DNA of 64,000 bases, from assembly GCF_910596095.1 (NCBI RefSeq), contig NC_056550.1, positions 17,392,501 through 17,456,500 of the forward strand, given 5' to 3'. Positions 11,946 to 24,600 of the stretch are shown here, piece after piece. The stretch is from Thunnus maccoyii. Taxonomy: Eukaryota; Chordata; Actinopteri; Scombriformes; Scombridae. Under the pieces are notes generated by a model. That model searched no databases. It was not told where the DNA came from and saw only the letters and a program-made list of their open reading frames with translations. Position 1 is the stretch's first letter. Each line of letters begins with the position of its first letter. Both the position numbers and the translations under genes were made by a program.

Positions 11946-14900
11946 TCATTCCACAAGGCCCAATTTCTTCTCCATAGCTACCTTTAATTTGTTCTTCTTG
12001 ATCTAGAAAAAGACAAAATAGCAGCCATCTCAGTTCCAGTTTACATTAATCAAACATAAGTCATAACAGTCATGTTGATAGTTTAGATATATTGGTGTTG
12101 AGCAGAATTATCCTACCTTTCCAGATGCAGTCAGGGGGTAGCTGTCTACAAAGATCACATAGTGAGGGATCTTGAAGTGAGAAATCTAGAAAAAAAAAAA
12201 AAAAAGTCAGTTCACACAAACTGCTCTCTGAGTTTGGGTATGTTGAGCTTTTGGACATTTTCTCTGTCACCTACTCTCACCTGGCCTTTGCAGAATGCTT
12301 TTATCTCCTCTGCACTGGAGGTTTGGCCCTCCTTCAGCCTGATGCAGGCACACACCTGCTCACCAAGCCTCTCATCTTTCACTCCAACCACCTGGGAAAC
12401 AGACAGAAATAGAACATCTAGAATGAAGATTTACCACTGCAGCTCATTAATATACCATGAATTACTGTGTATTCTCATGAAATGCATGTATTTTACAACA
12501 AAGGTTCAGGTCGCCTCCTTTCTGACAACTGTTTTGAGACACCTTATATGTTTCTTTGCTGCCCTCCAGTGGCTCTGAGTCTCACCTGCACCTCCTGCAC
12601 TTTGGGATGTGTGAAGAGAAACTGCTCTATCTCAGCAGGGTAGATGTTTTCCCCTCCTCGGATGATCATGTCTTTTATGCGTCCTTCAATGCGACAGTAT
12701 CCCAAACTGTTCAGACTGGCTGTGTCCCTGTGTACAGAAAAATCACACAACATGCATTATGTGTACATCAATCCCTGCCCTCCCTAACATACCTCTCTAA
12801 CAACAACAAACATTCAATACACATAGTGCATACAGTATCTTACCCAGTCCTGTACCAGCGGTCTTGGGAGATAGCCTCTCTGGTTTTGTCAGGATCATCC
12901 CAGTACCCATGCATCACACAACTGCCTCTGATCATCAGCTCTCCTGAGGCCCCCAAAGGGACCATCTCCCCTGTAGCGGGCTCAACCACTTTAGCCTACA
13001 GTAACACAGTCAAACTTTAAATCAAAGTGTTGTCATGGTGACATGTAGACAAAGCTGGTATGAAAAATAAGGCATACTTCAGTGTGGGGCATGATACATC
13101 CAACAGTATTTATCTTCAGCTCCTCAATGTCTTGTGGGAATCCCAAAAATGTAATAGGGCTATTCTCAGTGGTTCCGTAACATATCTGTAAAAAAATTAT
13201 AATTTTATTTGCTGTAGAATCTAATTATATATTTTTTAGTACAGCATTATTTGTAAAGGCAAAGGATATATAACTGCTCACCGTTATCTCTTTCATATTC
13301 ATGTTTGTTTTCAGTTTTCTTATAATCTCAGCAGGGCACGGAGAACCTCCCATGATCCCTACAGCACAACAACACAAAGACAGGGATGCCTCAAATACTG
13401 ACTAAACACTGCACCAAGTTCAGTACAATATATTTATTATATTTTAGTCTTAAATATTCTCACCAGCTTCAACTGATGACATATCATACTTGTGTAACTC
13501 CTGTTGGTTAACCATGTCGGTGAACATTGTGGGAGTGCCGTACACGATATTGCACCTCAAATAAAAAAAGATCCAGTCAATTAAAGTGCATAATATTGTA
13601 TATTTGAAACTCATTTGGGTGCCCTACTTTTCATTCTGAATGGCTTCTAGGTTGGCTCGGCTGTCATAGCCAACGGAAGGGAAGACCAGTGTGATGCCAT
13701 GCACTGCCATACTCATTCCTCCAAGCACAGAGCCGAAGCAGTGGTACATAGGTACAGGTACACACACCCGCACCTGAGGCTGACAGGAATATGAAAAAAT
13801 AAGATTACCTTAATTTTACTTGTTTGTTTTCTTTAAATCAAGAGAAAAAGATGGACTTACTCTCAATCCATAACCCATTCGGAGACCCAGGAAGTAGGCA
13901 TTATTTACAATATTGTGGTGAGAAAGAGTGGCTCCCTTTGGACTCCCAGTAGTCCCCTGGAACAAATAAACAAGCAACATGACTCGATCTGAATCAACAT
14001 TGCATCATGATGCCACTAAAAGTAATAGAATGTGTGCCAATGTGACAGGTGCAATACTGAAGGTTACTGATGTGAACTGAATGTTGATGGGTTCATCAAA
14101 CGACATCTTGCTCTGCAGATCCATCAGTTCTTTGTGGTGCCGACTCTCCCCTGCTTGAATCACATCCTCTACATGGAGCATCCCTGGCTGTCTGCTATCT
14201 GTTACAATCACCATGCGCAGGTCTGGTACCCTGGCAGGCAGAAAATAGGATCTTTATATCCTATCCAAAAAGCGTGAGTTGTGTGTCCTTTAAGCAATAA
14301 TTACTGCCTCTTACTCTCATAATAGAGGAAAAACATGTATAATCAGAGTATTATCTGAAAATTTGATATTTTAGATGGCTCAGTCATACCTGGAGCTCTT
14401 GATGGCGCCCACTGGTGTGGTGTCGATCTCTGGGCAGATCTCTCTCAGCATGTCACAGAAGTTTTGGGTTTTAAAGCGGGTAGGGCAGACCACTGCTTTA
14501 CACTGGACCTGCACATGATATATTAGTTTTGTTGACTATATAGTTTTTCATGTGTGTGTGTGAGGATTATTTTTCTATGTTATCCTCAGCCACCAGTTGT
14601 CTAGATTGATATGCTTTTTGGATTTTACTTTAGTTCTGTTGTACAGTTCAGTTATGCAAGTTGACTGATGCACTGTGGCCCCAAGTCTCACCTTCTTTAG
14701 AGTGAACTCCACTTCCTTCACCTGATAGGCCGGGTTCAGTGACACCTACAAGGACAGTGTAAAGTCAACACCATTTATCCTAACCACATAGTTGTCATAT
14801 GGCCTTACACACCATATTACATCATGCTGCATGGAGATTTCAATCATAAGGTAAATATAAGGGTTCAATGTCCTGCTCACTGACACTAGCCAGCTGGTTG

Positions 14901-16944
14901 TTTGGTTGCACAGGTGCTTAGATCCATCCAGTCGGCCAGCTGTCTATTTAACCAGTCCTACTGCACGTGTAATTTTAAGGTTGAACACCAAATAACATGA
15001 GCTTCTTAACTAACCAGTATAATTCCAGCCTTGGCTGAAGCAAACTGGAAAAGGATCCATTCATATGTGTTGGGTCCCCAAACTCCCAGTCGTTCACCTC
15101 GCTTCAGGCCCAGAGCAAGGAGACCTGCAGCCACCTTGTCAACCTGCACCAAAATGAACATCACCAAAACATTAGACAATCCTCGTCTCCAGTAGTATAA
15201 ATCATGCGCTCTACAATATAACTTTCTAGCTTTTTCGTTCTATTATAAGAGCTAGAAAGATATTTTCTCCACTGCATAATTCCAATGATTTAGAGAAGCT
15301 TGTTAATAATTTCTGCTAAAGAGAACGTTATGTCCAGGCATACCACACATGATTTCACCAGGTGTCAAAGGGTAAAACTAATGTATTACCCTACAAAGCT
15401 AAAAGTCCCCTGTGGGACACAACTAAAGAGCAACATTTTAAAAGCAGGTTGTTTGTTCAAAGGTCTAAGTTTCAGTTTTGCAAATGTTTTATGGGGAAGG
15501 AAGTGTGCTCAACACATTTGTCAGACCTCAAGGATACACAGTTTTGTTTGTTTACAAGAAAACTCCACACGGCATCTTTAACACTGAAATGAAAAGTACA
15601 AGCTGGTTCATTTTGGCAGTGATTTGATCTCACTAATTAGCTCCCACCCTTTGTCTCTTGAAATAGGAAACTGCATTGTTTGGTTAAAAAATTAAAAACC
15701 TAGAGACTCTTGACTCTCAGCCACAGTATATACTGTATTCTATCTAAAATCATTTCAGTTTTCCTGGACAAGAGTTAAAGGGTTGATAGATCCTTGAAAG
15801 CTTGTGAAAGCAGAAACTAAAGGCTCAAAATTGGAGACTCACATCTTGCTGAAACTGTGCAAAGGTTTTCCGAACACCGTCCTGCAGGAAGGCCACAGCC
15901 TCACGGTCAGGCCAGCGCTGGGCAGCAGAGTCCAGGCTCTGACCTACAGTCATGGGGAGCAGAGAGAAGGAGGAGGTGCCGTGGACGTAGCTGCTGGTCA
16001 GAAATGGTTTGTGAGGAGGACTGTCTACATGGAGTGACCTGGAATACAGAGAACAATATTCAGCTAAATGTAGTTCTGTTAAATATAGTACATGAGCATT
16101 CTCATTTACTGCAGCTTTAAAGATTTTGAAGATAATTCCCATTGATAATTCACAATTACTCTGTGTCACAGAATATGTGAGGCCAGTGAACCTGAAATAA
16201 GACTTAAGGATAAGAGATAAAAACATCCACCATGCCAAGACAATCAGGCTCACTCCCAGTCTTAATGGCCAAGAAAAATCAGAGATTAAGCTGACTAATG
16301 CTAGCAAAAACATGATTTTGAAAAGCCATTGTTTGCATGCATTGAAAAACATGAACCTTAAAGCCAAAAAATTACATGGAAAAACACTGAGTTCAAATTA
16401 TTGACAGACAGAATAGTCATAGTTAGCCATTGAATTAATGTGTACTAAAATGACCTGGCGACTGCTTTTTAAAATTCTTTGAAGTATGTTTTTTTGTCAG
16501 CTAGAATTTCAGAACTTTTTGGCAGTATAATAATCATAATCATTGATAAATAACTCAAATATTGTTGTTACTGGGAGTTAATAACTATCCACTATCCAAT
16601 TTTCTGGCCATTAATGATCAATGGTAAATGGTCACTTTGGAAAACCACTACAAAGACCATAGTTTTGGAAGATGTTATTTCTATAAATCCATTCTTTAAG
16701 CTTCTTAATCATTGCTGGAGAGCATCAGTAAATACTAACATTCCAACATACAGCAAATGACAAATGCATTTATTTGTATAGAATTCCCACAGGCCTTTGA
16801 GGGTCCCAAAGCATAAACTTACCGACACCACTGGAGCCAACTTGTGCTGCATGATTTCCATGTCTTGCTGCGTTGAAGTCCATCCACAGATCTGAGACTG
16901 TGAACACAGGACCTTAGCCATGAGGAAGAAATCAATGCTGACAT
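11946..16944 (-). CDS. acsf2: Acyl-CoA synthetase family member 2, mitochondrial (acsf2), spliced, 610 aa
   Basis: Sixteen coding exons, in transcript order: 16944-16823, 16038-15843, 15143-15015, 14745-14692, 14508-14390, 14230-14068, 13956-13861, 13773-13628, 13555-13464, 13358-13282, 13185-13078, 12995-12844, 12727-12586, 12391-12281, 12185-12117, 12002-11946. Phases sum to 610 codons plus stop (human about 615 aa, 16 exons). Residues 1-40 are Arg/Ser-rich with no acid before D21, fitting a mitochondrial presequence. ANL-superfamily motifs are intact: P-loop [11 protein letters not shown] at 261-271, YGTTENSP at 401-408, WYRTGD ending at 486, [15 protein letters not shown], and the catalytic lysine in SGK (K592). 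Family role: ATP-dependent activation of medium-chain fatty acids to acyl-CoA via acyl-AMP, in the mitochondrial matrix. The start was chosen because only that frame joins exon 2 in phase. Confidence 0.97.
12190..12205. repeat. A16 run = T16 in the acsf2 exon 15 polypyrimidine tract
   Basis: On the minus strand this is a run of 16 T immediately before the ctag acceptor of acsf2 coding exon 15. It serves as the polypyrimidine tract and is prone to length change. Confidence 0.9.
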
Positions 16945-18170
16945 TGGTCTGCAGAATAACACAGTCAATCTGTTTCAACTGGATCTAAATACAATCTGAA
17001 TATACAGTACTTGGTTAGACGATACTGAGTCTGAACAGGCCCAGAGTGGGAAAATATGTGGTTTGTGACTTTATCACTGTGTAGGTAATCTTTAACTTCG
17101 ACACACCCTCATTGGCTGAAAGATAAGCTATTTTGCCATTCAAGCTCATTTCAGCAGGTTTTTCAAGAAAATAGTATTATTCAATATTAATCAACAGTAT
17201 ATTGAGTTCAAATGTAGTTTTTATAGCAAAAATACACATTTTCTTCAATTTGTCAGTTTAATTAAATACATTTTATAGAGTAAATGCTGTACTATACCAT
17301 TAGTCTGGTCTTACAGTTTTAAATATGTGTTGAAAGGTTATAGATTAATAGGTTTAATAGGTTTAATTGTTTTAAATGTATTCTCCTCCCTGATTTTCAT
17401 GTCTTAAAAATGAATGTGTCTGCACTGAAACAGCAAGAGGCATGATGCTAATAACAAACAAGAGCCATAAAAAAGCTGGCCCTTCACTTCAATATATCAA
17501 TTAAAGCATGACATTGCAGCCCACGGCCCTTCATCAGATGGCTGAGAAATTAATACAAAAATACTGCAGAGATAAACAGAGCAGGACACACAAGCCAAAG
17601 AATAATGCATCACCCAGGTCAGACTAACATTATTTTTGGTGGATTATATTATATTATGTGTGTATTATCTTTCAATGGCAAGCAAAACAACAAAAGCATT
17701 TGTCCCAAATCTACAAGCTGCAGTAGGAACAAAATAACAGAAATAATCAAGTAATACTTGCAAGTTGTAATTGTCTTCTTTTATTCTTTTTGAAAAGGTA
17801 TTAATATATTTTTTGTAATAATTGGCCGATATATTCAAAAGTCAAGTGGATTTGAAACTATTTTTTAATGAAAATATCATCATTTTACAAATACCTAACA
17901 TGCAGAAGTTTAAAAAGGAGTCAAGGCATTTGCTTACTTTCCTCAACATACAAAGGACCTGTCTCATGGAGCATATGCAGCAATTTTTTTCAACAGATAT
18001 GACAATAATAGGTAAATACTGACGGTTTGGAGATTTGCAAACGTTTACATACTGGACAAAATGCTGTTTAGAGTGATTGTAGCTTCACATGATAGAGCGT
18101 GCATTGCCCCCTACAGGTCACATATTAAGAAATGAGATCAGAACCAGAACACCCCTTATTACTATACTAT
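16945..18170. promoter_or_regulatory. acsf2 upstream region and spacer to the slc16a5 3' end
   Basis: AT-rich and without coding exons. The acsf2 promoter and 5' UTR must lie in the first few hundred bases; I see no CpG island and no clear TATA box. A CTCF-like motif lies at 18104-18117 on the minus strand, just outside the slc16a5 polyadenylation signal. Confidence 0.4.
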
Positions 18171-18637
18171 AACAGGTTTTTTTGTTTTTTTTTATTAAAA
18201 TACAAACCGAATATTCCAAATGTAAAACGCTGAGTAAGTTCAGAAATAATGTACACTTTGTTTAAAATACGAACATTTTATATATAACATGAAACTTGTT
18301 CATTTAAAATGACACTAATGTCATACACAGAAAAAACAAAATTAATGCATTTACAATGTAGAGTAATAATATAAAAGTAATAACACTTTAAAAGAATTGA
18401 CACATTAGTCAACACTACGGAGCTCTACTTCATCTTTTACCATCAAAAACATTATTACAAAATGGTGAATACAAACTCCATACAGTTGTTGGTAATTCAT
18501 TTACTTCAATACATTCATCAGACAATCAAAGGCCTCTGAGAGCATGGCGAAATGTAAGTGTGACTTCTTAGAAAACCAAATTCAGATTCAAAATCTCAGC
18601 CCCAAGCTTTTATCAATAACAAATGTGTATATTTATA
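18171..18637 (-). other. slc16a5: slc16a5 3' UTR
   Basis: AT-rich stretch following the stop codon. A minus-strand AATAAA (TTTATT at 18190-18195) lies about 440 bases past the stop and is a good polyadenylation signal. Confidence 0.6.
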
Positions 18638-21600
18638 TCACACACTGGTAACATACAATGTGTTTTCTGATTTTCTTCCTTTTGAGGCTACATGGCTGCA
18701 CTGACAATCAGGGGCCAGGATTACAATAGGTTTCTGATAGAGATCTGATGGCGTCTTCATGCTCTTCTTCTTCTTCTCTGCTTCTCTCTTACCATCCAGG
18801 AAGTAGAAGAACCCCATGAGAAAGACACTGGCAGAGGACACACACACGCTGCACGCATAGAAGACATACGAATACTGGCCTGTGCTGTCCACCAACACGC
18901 CTGAGAAATGCAAAAGGAGAATCAAAGGATGAATGGATGTAAAACTGATGACTTATACTTAACTGGTATTTTTACATTGTTATCTTCCCACCAATTCACA
19001 AATACTAATGAAGTTCACTGAGTTGGGAACATTTTGAGACATTGCGTGGGGGAAAAATGTAAGTTTCTTTCAAAAGCCTCTGCCTGTCAGATGTAATACA
19101 AAAGTTCAATGTTAAGTTATAGCAGGAAGACTGCTCGGCTGTAAAATATCATGCATTTGACTTATCGTTTGCCTTTAGGACTGAATGGAGCCTCTGTCAC
19201 TGGAGATAGTACAATGAATGGCACAATAGCATATTCAGACATGTATCTGTAGTAGTACCTGGCAGTGGCAAAATATTACCATCCATTAGAGCTGTTTGTA
19301 CCAGATGGTGATATGATACCATAGTGAGTCTAAAAGATTTTTCAAAATCTTTTTGACCTGACATGGGCATGAAACTAACACTGAAAGTACACTGCTACAT
19401 GGAGAAGTGTCTCAACTATGAACAGGATGTTTTTCTTTTTGTGTTCCTCTATGAAATCATCAAAAATCTCTTGTGTTACATTTGAAATGATCTAGTTCTA
19501 GTTAGTTAGTTACAGTATATTCTGTAAGATAAGGATGAAATGTTTCAAACTTATTTTGGTATGGCTTTAATGAAGTCAGTATGCACGTGCAACTTGATTC
19601 TCCGGTTGAAGTAGCATTTTTAGTAGTACTTTTAAGTCAGTCAGAAACCATTAAACACATACTGTAAGTGCATTTGTTCTGTGTGTTTTTGCAGATAAAA
19701 CGAGCTACTTCACACTTGTGGATTTACTCTCAGTGTATCTAAGGATTATGGCAACAGACTGGATGGACTGTGTTCAAATCCTCCCTACTTTTTATCACTT
19801 CTGTTCATTCATTGTTTAAATTTAACTTGTAAGTGTCCATTTTGTAAATTAAAAAAAATAGTAATAATAATGTTAGAGTGCAACTAAGTTTCTCATTATT
19901 GTATGACCACAACCTGATTTCTGTAATGCAGAGTGCTTACTACTCATCTGTGGCAGTAATTGATCTTCATCTCATCTTTTTTTTTACAATTGCATAAGCA
20001 AAATTTTGAAAACTGGACCCATTTTGTCAAAACACTACACGCAATTCACACAACCACACACACAAGTAGCAGAACACCTCAGTTCTTTTGCAAAATGAAA
20101 CACTTCACTCAAAACTATACAATAATTCGTAAAAACCCAATTTTGTCACTTTCTGGCTCACATGGTTCATACAATCTGATTCTGTTCAAACCAGTTACAC
20201 ACTTTCTACTTTTCTAACAATATAGTCTGGGTTTGAGTTTTTTCAGAGATATTGTTAGAGTAAAGTACATGAATATATTTACCAAACACAACACACAAGA
20301 CCAGTACTGCACACTGATGAAAATATTTATTTCTCTCCACATTGTAAAATCAGTCAATACATCCATTTCCAAAGGTTGCATTTTGCACTGAAAATCAGTA
20401 CAGAACATATTCTAAATATAATATAGTACATAAACACAGTAAAAACATTTGTGGAGACAGAAAAGAAAGCATGAATTTAAAAAAAACCCTAAGCATCATC
20501 TCTTCACCTAGCTGGATCTGGTCATAGCACTTCGTCCACATCACAGGCTATGTCCTCTCTTGCAAGACAGCGAGGGAAGAATCTTCTTGAATGACAGACC
20601 CTGCATCAATGTGGTCGCAGACCTCCTCCATAGCTTAAATGATTGGTATCCTAACATAAGGCTGGAGATTAAACCTTCCACTGCCATGCTGAAAAAAAAC
20701 TCCTCAATGGGGTTAAAGAAGGGAGAGTGGATGCTGATAAAACCAGTTTTGGACCAGAGCAGATCAGTGGGAAGATACATTGTCCCAGATGACAATATTT
20801 TATCTGCTCTGCATTTGGTCTTCTGCTGTGACAATGTTGCGTAGTCTGTCTAAAAATTTGAGTATGTGGGCCGTGTTGTAAGGACTTAAGTTGGCATGGC
20901 GGTGGAGGACCCCATTCTGCATGATTGCAACACACATTGTGATGTTACCAACACGTTGGCCCGGGACATTCAAAATAGCTCAGTGGCCAATGATATTTCT
21001 CTCTGGTCGTCTTACTTTTGTCAGGTTAAACCCAGCCTCATCTTTGGAGATTAATTCATGCAGGATCGCATTAACATCCATTGCCAAAACTCTCTGAAAA
21101 AAGACAACATTGTGTTGTTCAATGTAGGCCTACAATAAATTTACATGCAAAAAGGTTCTGTGTGCTGTGCACAATACTGAAGAGGACATTACTTACCTCC
21201 ACATATTCATGCCGCGGGTCTTTTATTCTCAGAATTTCTTTCAAATGGCACTCAGTAGAGATGTTTCTGTATGTGATGTTTTTAAGGATTCGCCTCAGAG
21301 CTAATAGAGAGACCTGATGGACACTATTGAAAACTGTGTGGTCACTGAGGATGTTTGTTTGAATTTCTCTGAGGCGTATCGCATTATTGGCCAAAACCAT
21401 GTTCACAATAGCTCTTTCTTGTTCATCTGAGAATATGTGCCCCCTTCATCTTTGACGTTCTCCACCCTAAATCCTATGTAGACCAATGAAAATACATGTA
21501 ATCATGTGCCGTCCTCCCTAAGGGCCACAGCGAGGACACTTGGCTGGAACTGAAAAGCAAGAGTCAGCAGTAGCGGCTGACTCACTACTGAGTGTAGTCA

Positions 21601-24600
21601 GTTTTTCTGCTCAATGCCTAGCCAGGGGACAAGAAGGAACAGCACATTACAGTTTTTTTATGATTGCTCACACCCTAAAATTAAAAATAACACAGAGTTA
21701 GTGAAACCTGATACTCAAAACCTCAGCCCACATCTGCACAATTATAAGCACATTTGCAGCCTCACATGTTTTGCAAAACTCTACACATAGTGTTTTGCAA
21801 AGCACTAAACACACCTCTCTACATTAGACACAGAAATCTAACATGATGTCACATCTTTGCCATTTCAAGGGACTGCCTTTCAAAATACCACACCTATGAA
21901 CCAATTGATCAAACATGGCCATCAAGTGTACAGACACTAAGGTGCTTAATTGTAAACTCAACGATCAGGCGTAAGCACTATATAAAGGCAACAGGTGAGT
22001 GTACCTGTTTTCAACAAAAATGGACAGCAAAGTCGTAGTAAGAGGAAGAGGAAGAGAGAGAGTGAGGATAAGAGGGGGAGCCCGTGGAGGAAGAAGGGTA
22101 GAGAGAGGAAGAGGGAGAGGAAGAGGAAGAGGAAGAGGTAGACGTAGACCTGGAGGAGGACGTGGATAAAGAAGAGGAGGACCAAATTTATCAGATGAGA
22201 TTCGAGCAACATTAGTTGACCATGTTGTAAGCCATAGAGAGAGAGAGAGTTCAGTCCAACCTCAGCAGATACACTGTTGCAACAGTAATTCAGACATTTC
22301 GACAAGAGCACAGGTTGAAAAACAACTCCACTGTCTTCAGTAAAATCAGTACAATGTAGCCTGCTATATGCACTACATCAGTACTTTTGTTACCCATTCA
22401 CTGCATTCCATGTTTGAAACAATGCCTTGTGCGCTGTCCTGTGAAATTTTACATGTATTTTGATTGGTCTACATAGGATTGAGGGTCGAGAACATCAAGG
22501 ATGGCCCATGATGAGCTGTACTGTTCTTGTTCTATTAAAGGTCCAATAACTGACACTGAGCCTCACTGGATGTCAGCAAACAATTATTCGGTATGCAAAG
22601 ATATAGTGGAGTAATGGCAACCAGAGCAGTGAATGAAGTCACACTCCCTCTGTGTGTGTTGTTATCCAAGCTTCTCTGTTCTTTGTTTTGGTTGGCGCAT
22701 CATTTCAAATATTCCAGTTTTGTTGAGGCTACTTCTTTACCTCATTTCAAATACTACTGTATACACTGAGTTGCATCATTTTTGTTGTTACCATTACTGA
22801 TTGTGTAATCTGTCTGATTTTGATTGAGACATTTTTATTTTTTGTAAAAGCATGTAATTATACATTGGAGATGCTGTGAGATAAATGATGGACATAGCAT
22901 ACCAGTGTGTGTGTGTGTTTGTGTGTTGGTGTGTGTGTGTGTGTACCTGCTAGAGGTGGCCCAATAAGCAGCGTTCCACTCTCCAACATGCACAGGAGTC
23001 CGAGGGCTGAGGGGAAGCGGCTCATCTCCACCGTGTCCATCAGCACAGTGTAGAGAAGTGAGCCTGCCACGCTCATGGACAGGCCGAAGATCATCACGTA
23101 TACCAGGAGAACTTCGAAGGAGGCCGACACTCCACAGATGCAGTTACTCAGCCCGTTTAGAAGCACAGCACCAGCAAACACGTACACAAAACTGCTGCTG
23201 CCTCTGAAGCGTGGCAGCCCCAGGACGAGGGCAGCAATAGGTCGCACAGCGATGTTCACCAGGCCCATGACAGACATCAAGAGGGCAGCACGGTCTAGCT
23301 CCATGTTATTGTGAGTAGCATAAGGCACCAGATAGACCAGAGGCACCACACAGCCCAGCATCATCCAGGTCACACCGACTGCAAAAGCTCGGTATCGAGC
23401 ATTACTCACTAGAAGGTCAAAGGCCATATGTCTGTGCAGAAATGCTAAAAAGCCACAGAGAACAGTCTTTATATGGTCTTTCAGGCCTTTTCTCTCCTGC
23501 TGCAAAGGGAAGTCATTTGGTTTATCCAGAACCTGAGAGTGTCTGGGTTTGTTTGGTCCCAATGGGGGGCCAAGGGGTCTCATCACTGCCCCACAAACAC
23601 AGCAGTTTAGCAGCACCCCGCCCAGAATCAGGAAGCTGCCACGCCAGCCAAACCAACTGAGCAGGATGTTGGCTATTAGGGGTAAACTGCTCAGGCCCAG
23701 AGCTGTGCCGGTGGATGACAAGGCGTTAGCGAAGACACGGCGGCGCACAAAGTAATGGCCCATGATAGTCACTGATGGCTGGAAAGAAAGGCAAAAGCCC
23801 AGCCCTGAGGAAGAGAGGACAGAGAGTCTGATGACCCTGGAGATTGCTATAACAATGGAAGTGTGCGTTTGTGGATGTGTGCAGCGTCTGACCTGTGATG
23901 CCGCTTGTGACGTAAATATCAGTAATGGTCCTGGCGAGAGCAGACACCGCCATGCCAAGTCCACTCAAGAGTCCACCCACCATCACTGTGACCCGGCAGC
24001 CAAAACGCTCCACCAACATGCTGCATAAAGGACCTGAGGAGAAATGGAGAGAAAATGTTTCATATATTTCCCAAATACATCTGCCATCTTTTGGCCTATC
24101 CCACATGGAATTATATGACTTTACAAAAAATCTATAGTATATTTAGTACGACTTTTTACTTTGTACAGGAAAAGAAACAGCTTCCAACTGTGCTGACCAT
24201 ACTGTGGAGTCTAAACTAAAATCTAAAATCCAAAAAAATAAATCTGCTCTCTTCTTCAGCTTCCCATACATCTTCCTCCAAATATATTGATTATTTCAAA
24301 GTCTCTTTTTCAAACAACCATTTCAGTCATTTGAATAATCCATATCTATCAATCATTCCCATCTTTTATAAAACTAAATAAAAGTTTGCACCTATTCTGG
24401 TAGAAAGGCCAGTAAAACAAACAGAAAACTCTCTTTTTCCCCGAATCACACACTGTCTCCTTCCAAACCACTGTACCCATTGTTTCGTATAAAGTGACAA
24501 TATGCTAAATGTATTCTGATTTTATTTTTTTTCTGAACAGATTATAAGGTGATTTTCGATAAAGTAATATTTAATTTTAAAATAAGTATGCATCTTTTCA

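Noticed and set aside
15825-16367. Minus-strand open frame of 180 aa with hydrophobic start
   Set aside because: Its 3' part is acsf2 exon 2; the hydrophobic part is intron read through without the acceptor at 16038.
16823-16978. Frame starting MAKVLCSQ as the acsf2 N-terminus
   Set aside because: It ends at the donor in phase 0, while exon 2 needs two bases from exon 1; it cannot join in frame.
21958-22311. Leu/Phe/Ser-rich minus-strand frame of 117 aa
   Set aside because: It is the antisense of the Arg/Gly-rich N-terminus of transposon copy B.
22858-23964. Full 368-aa frame as an intron-poor transporter
   Set aside because: The ends run into introns: acceptor at 23804 and donor at 22946 fit the MCT6 alignment and the phases of neighbouring exons.
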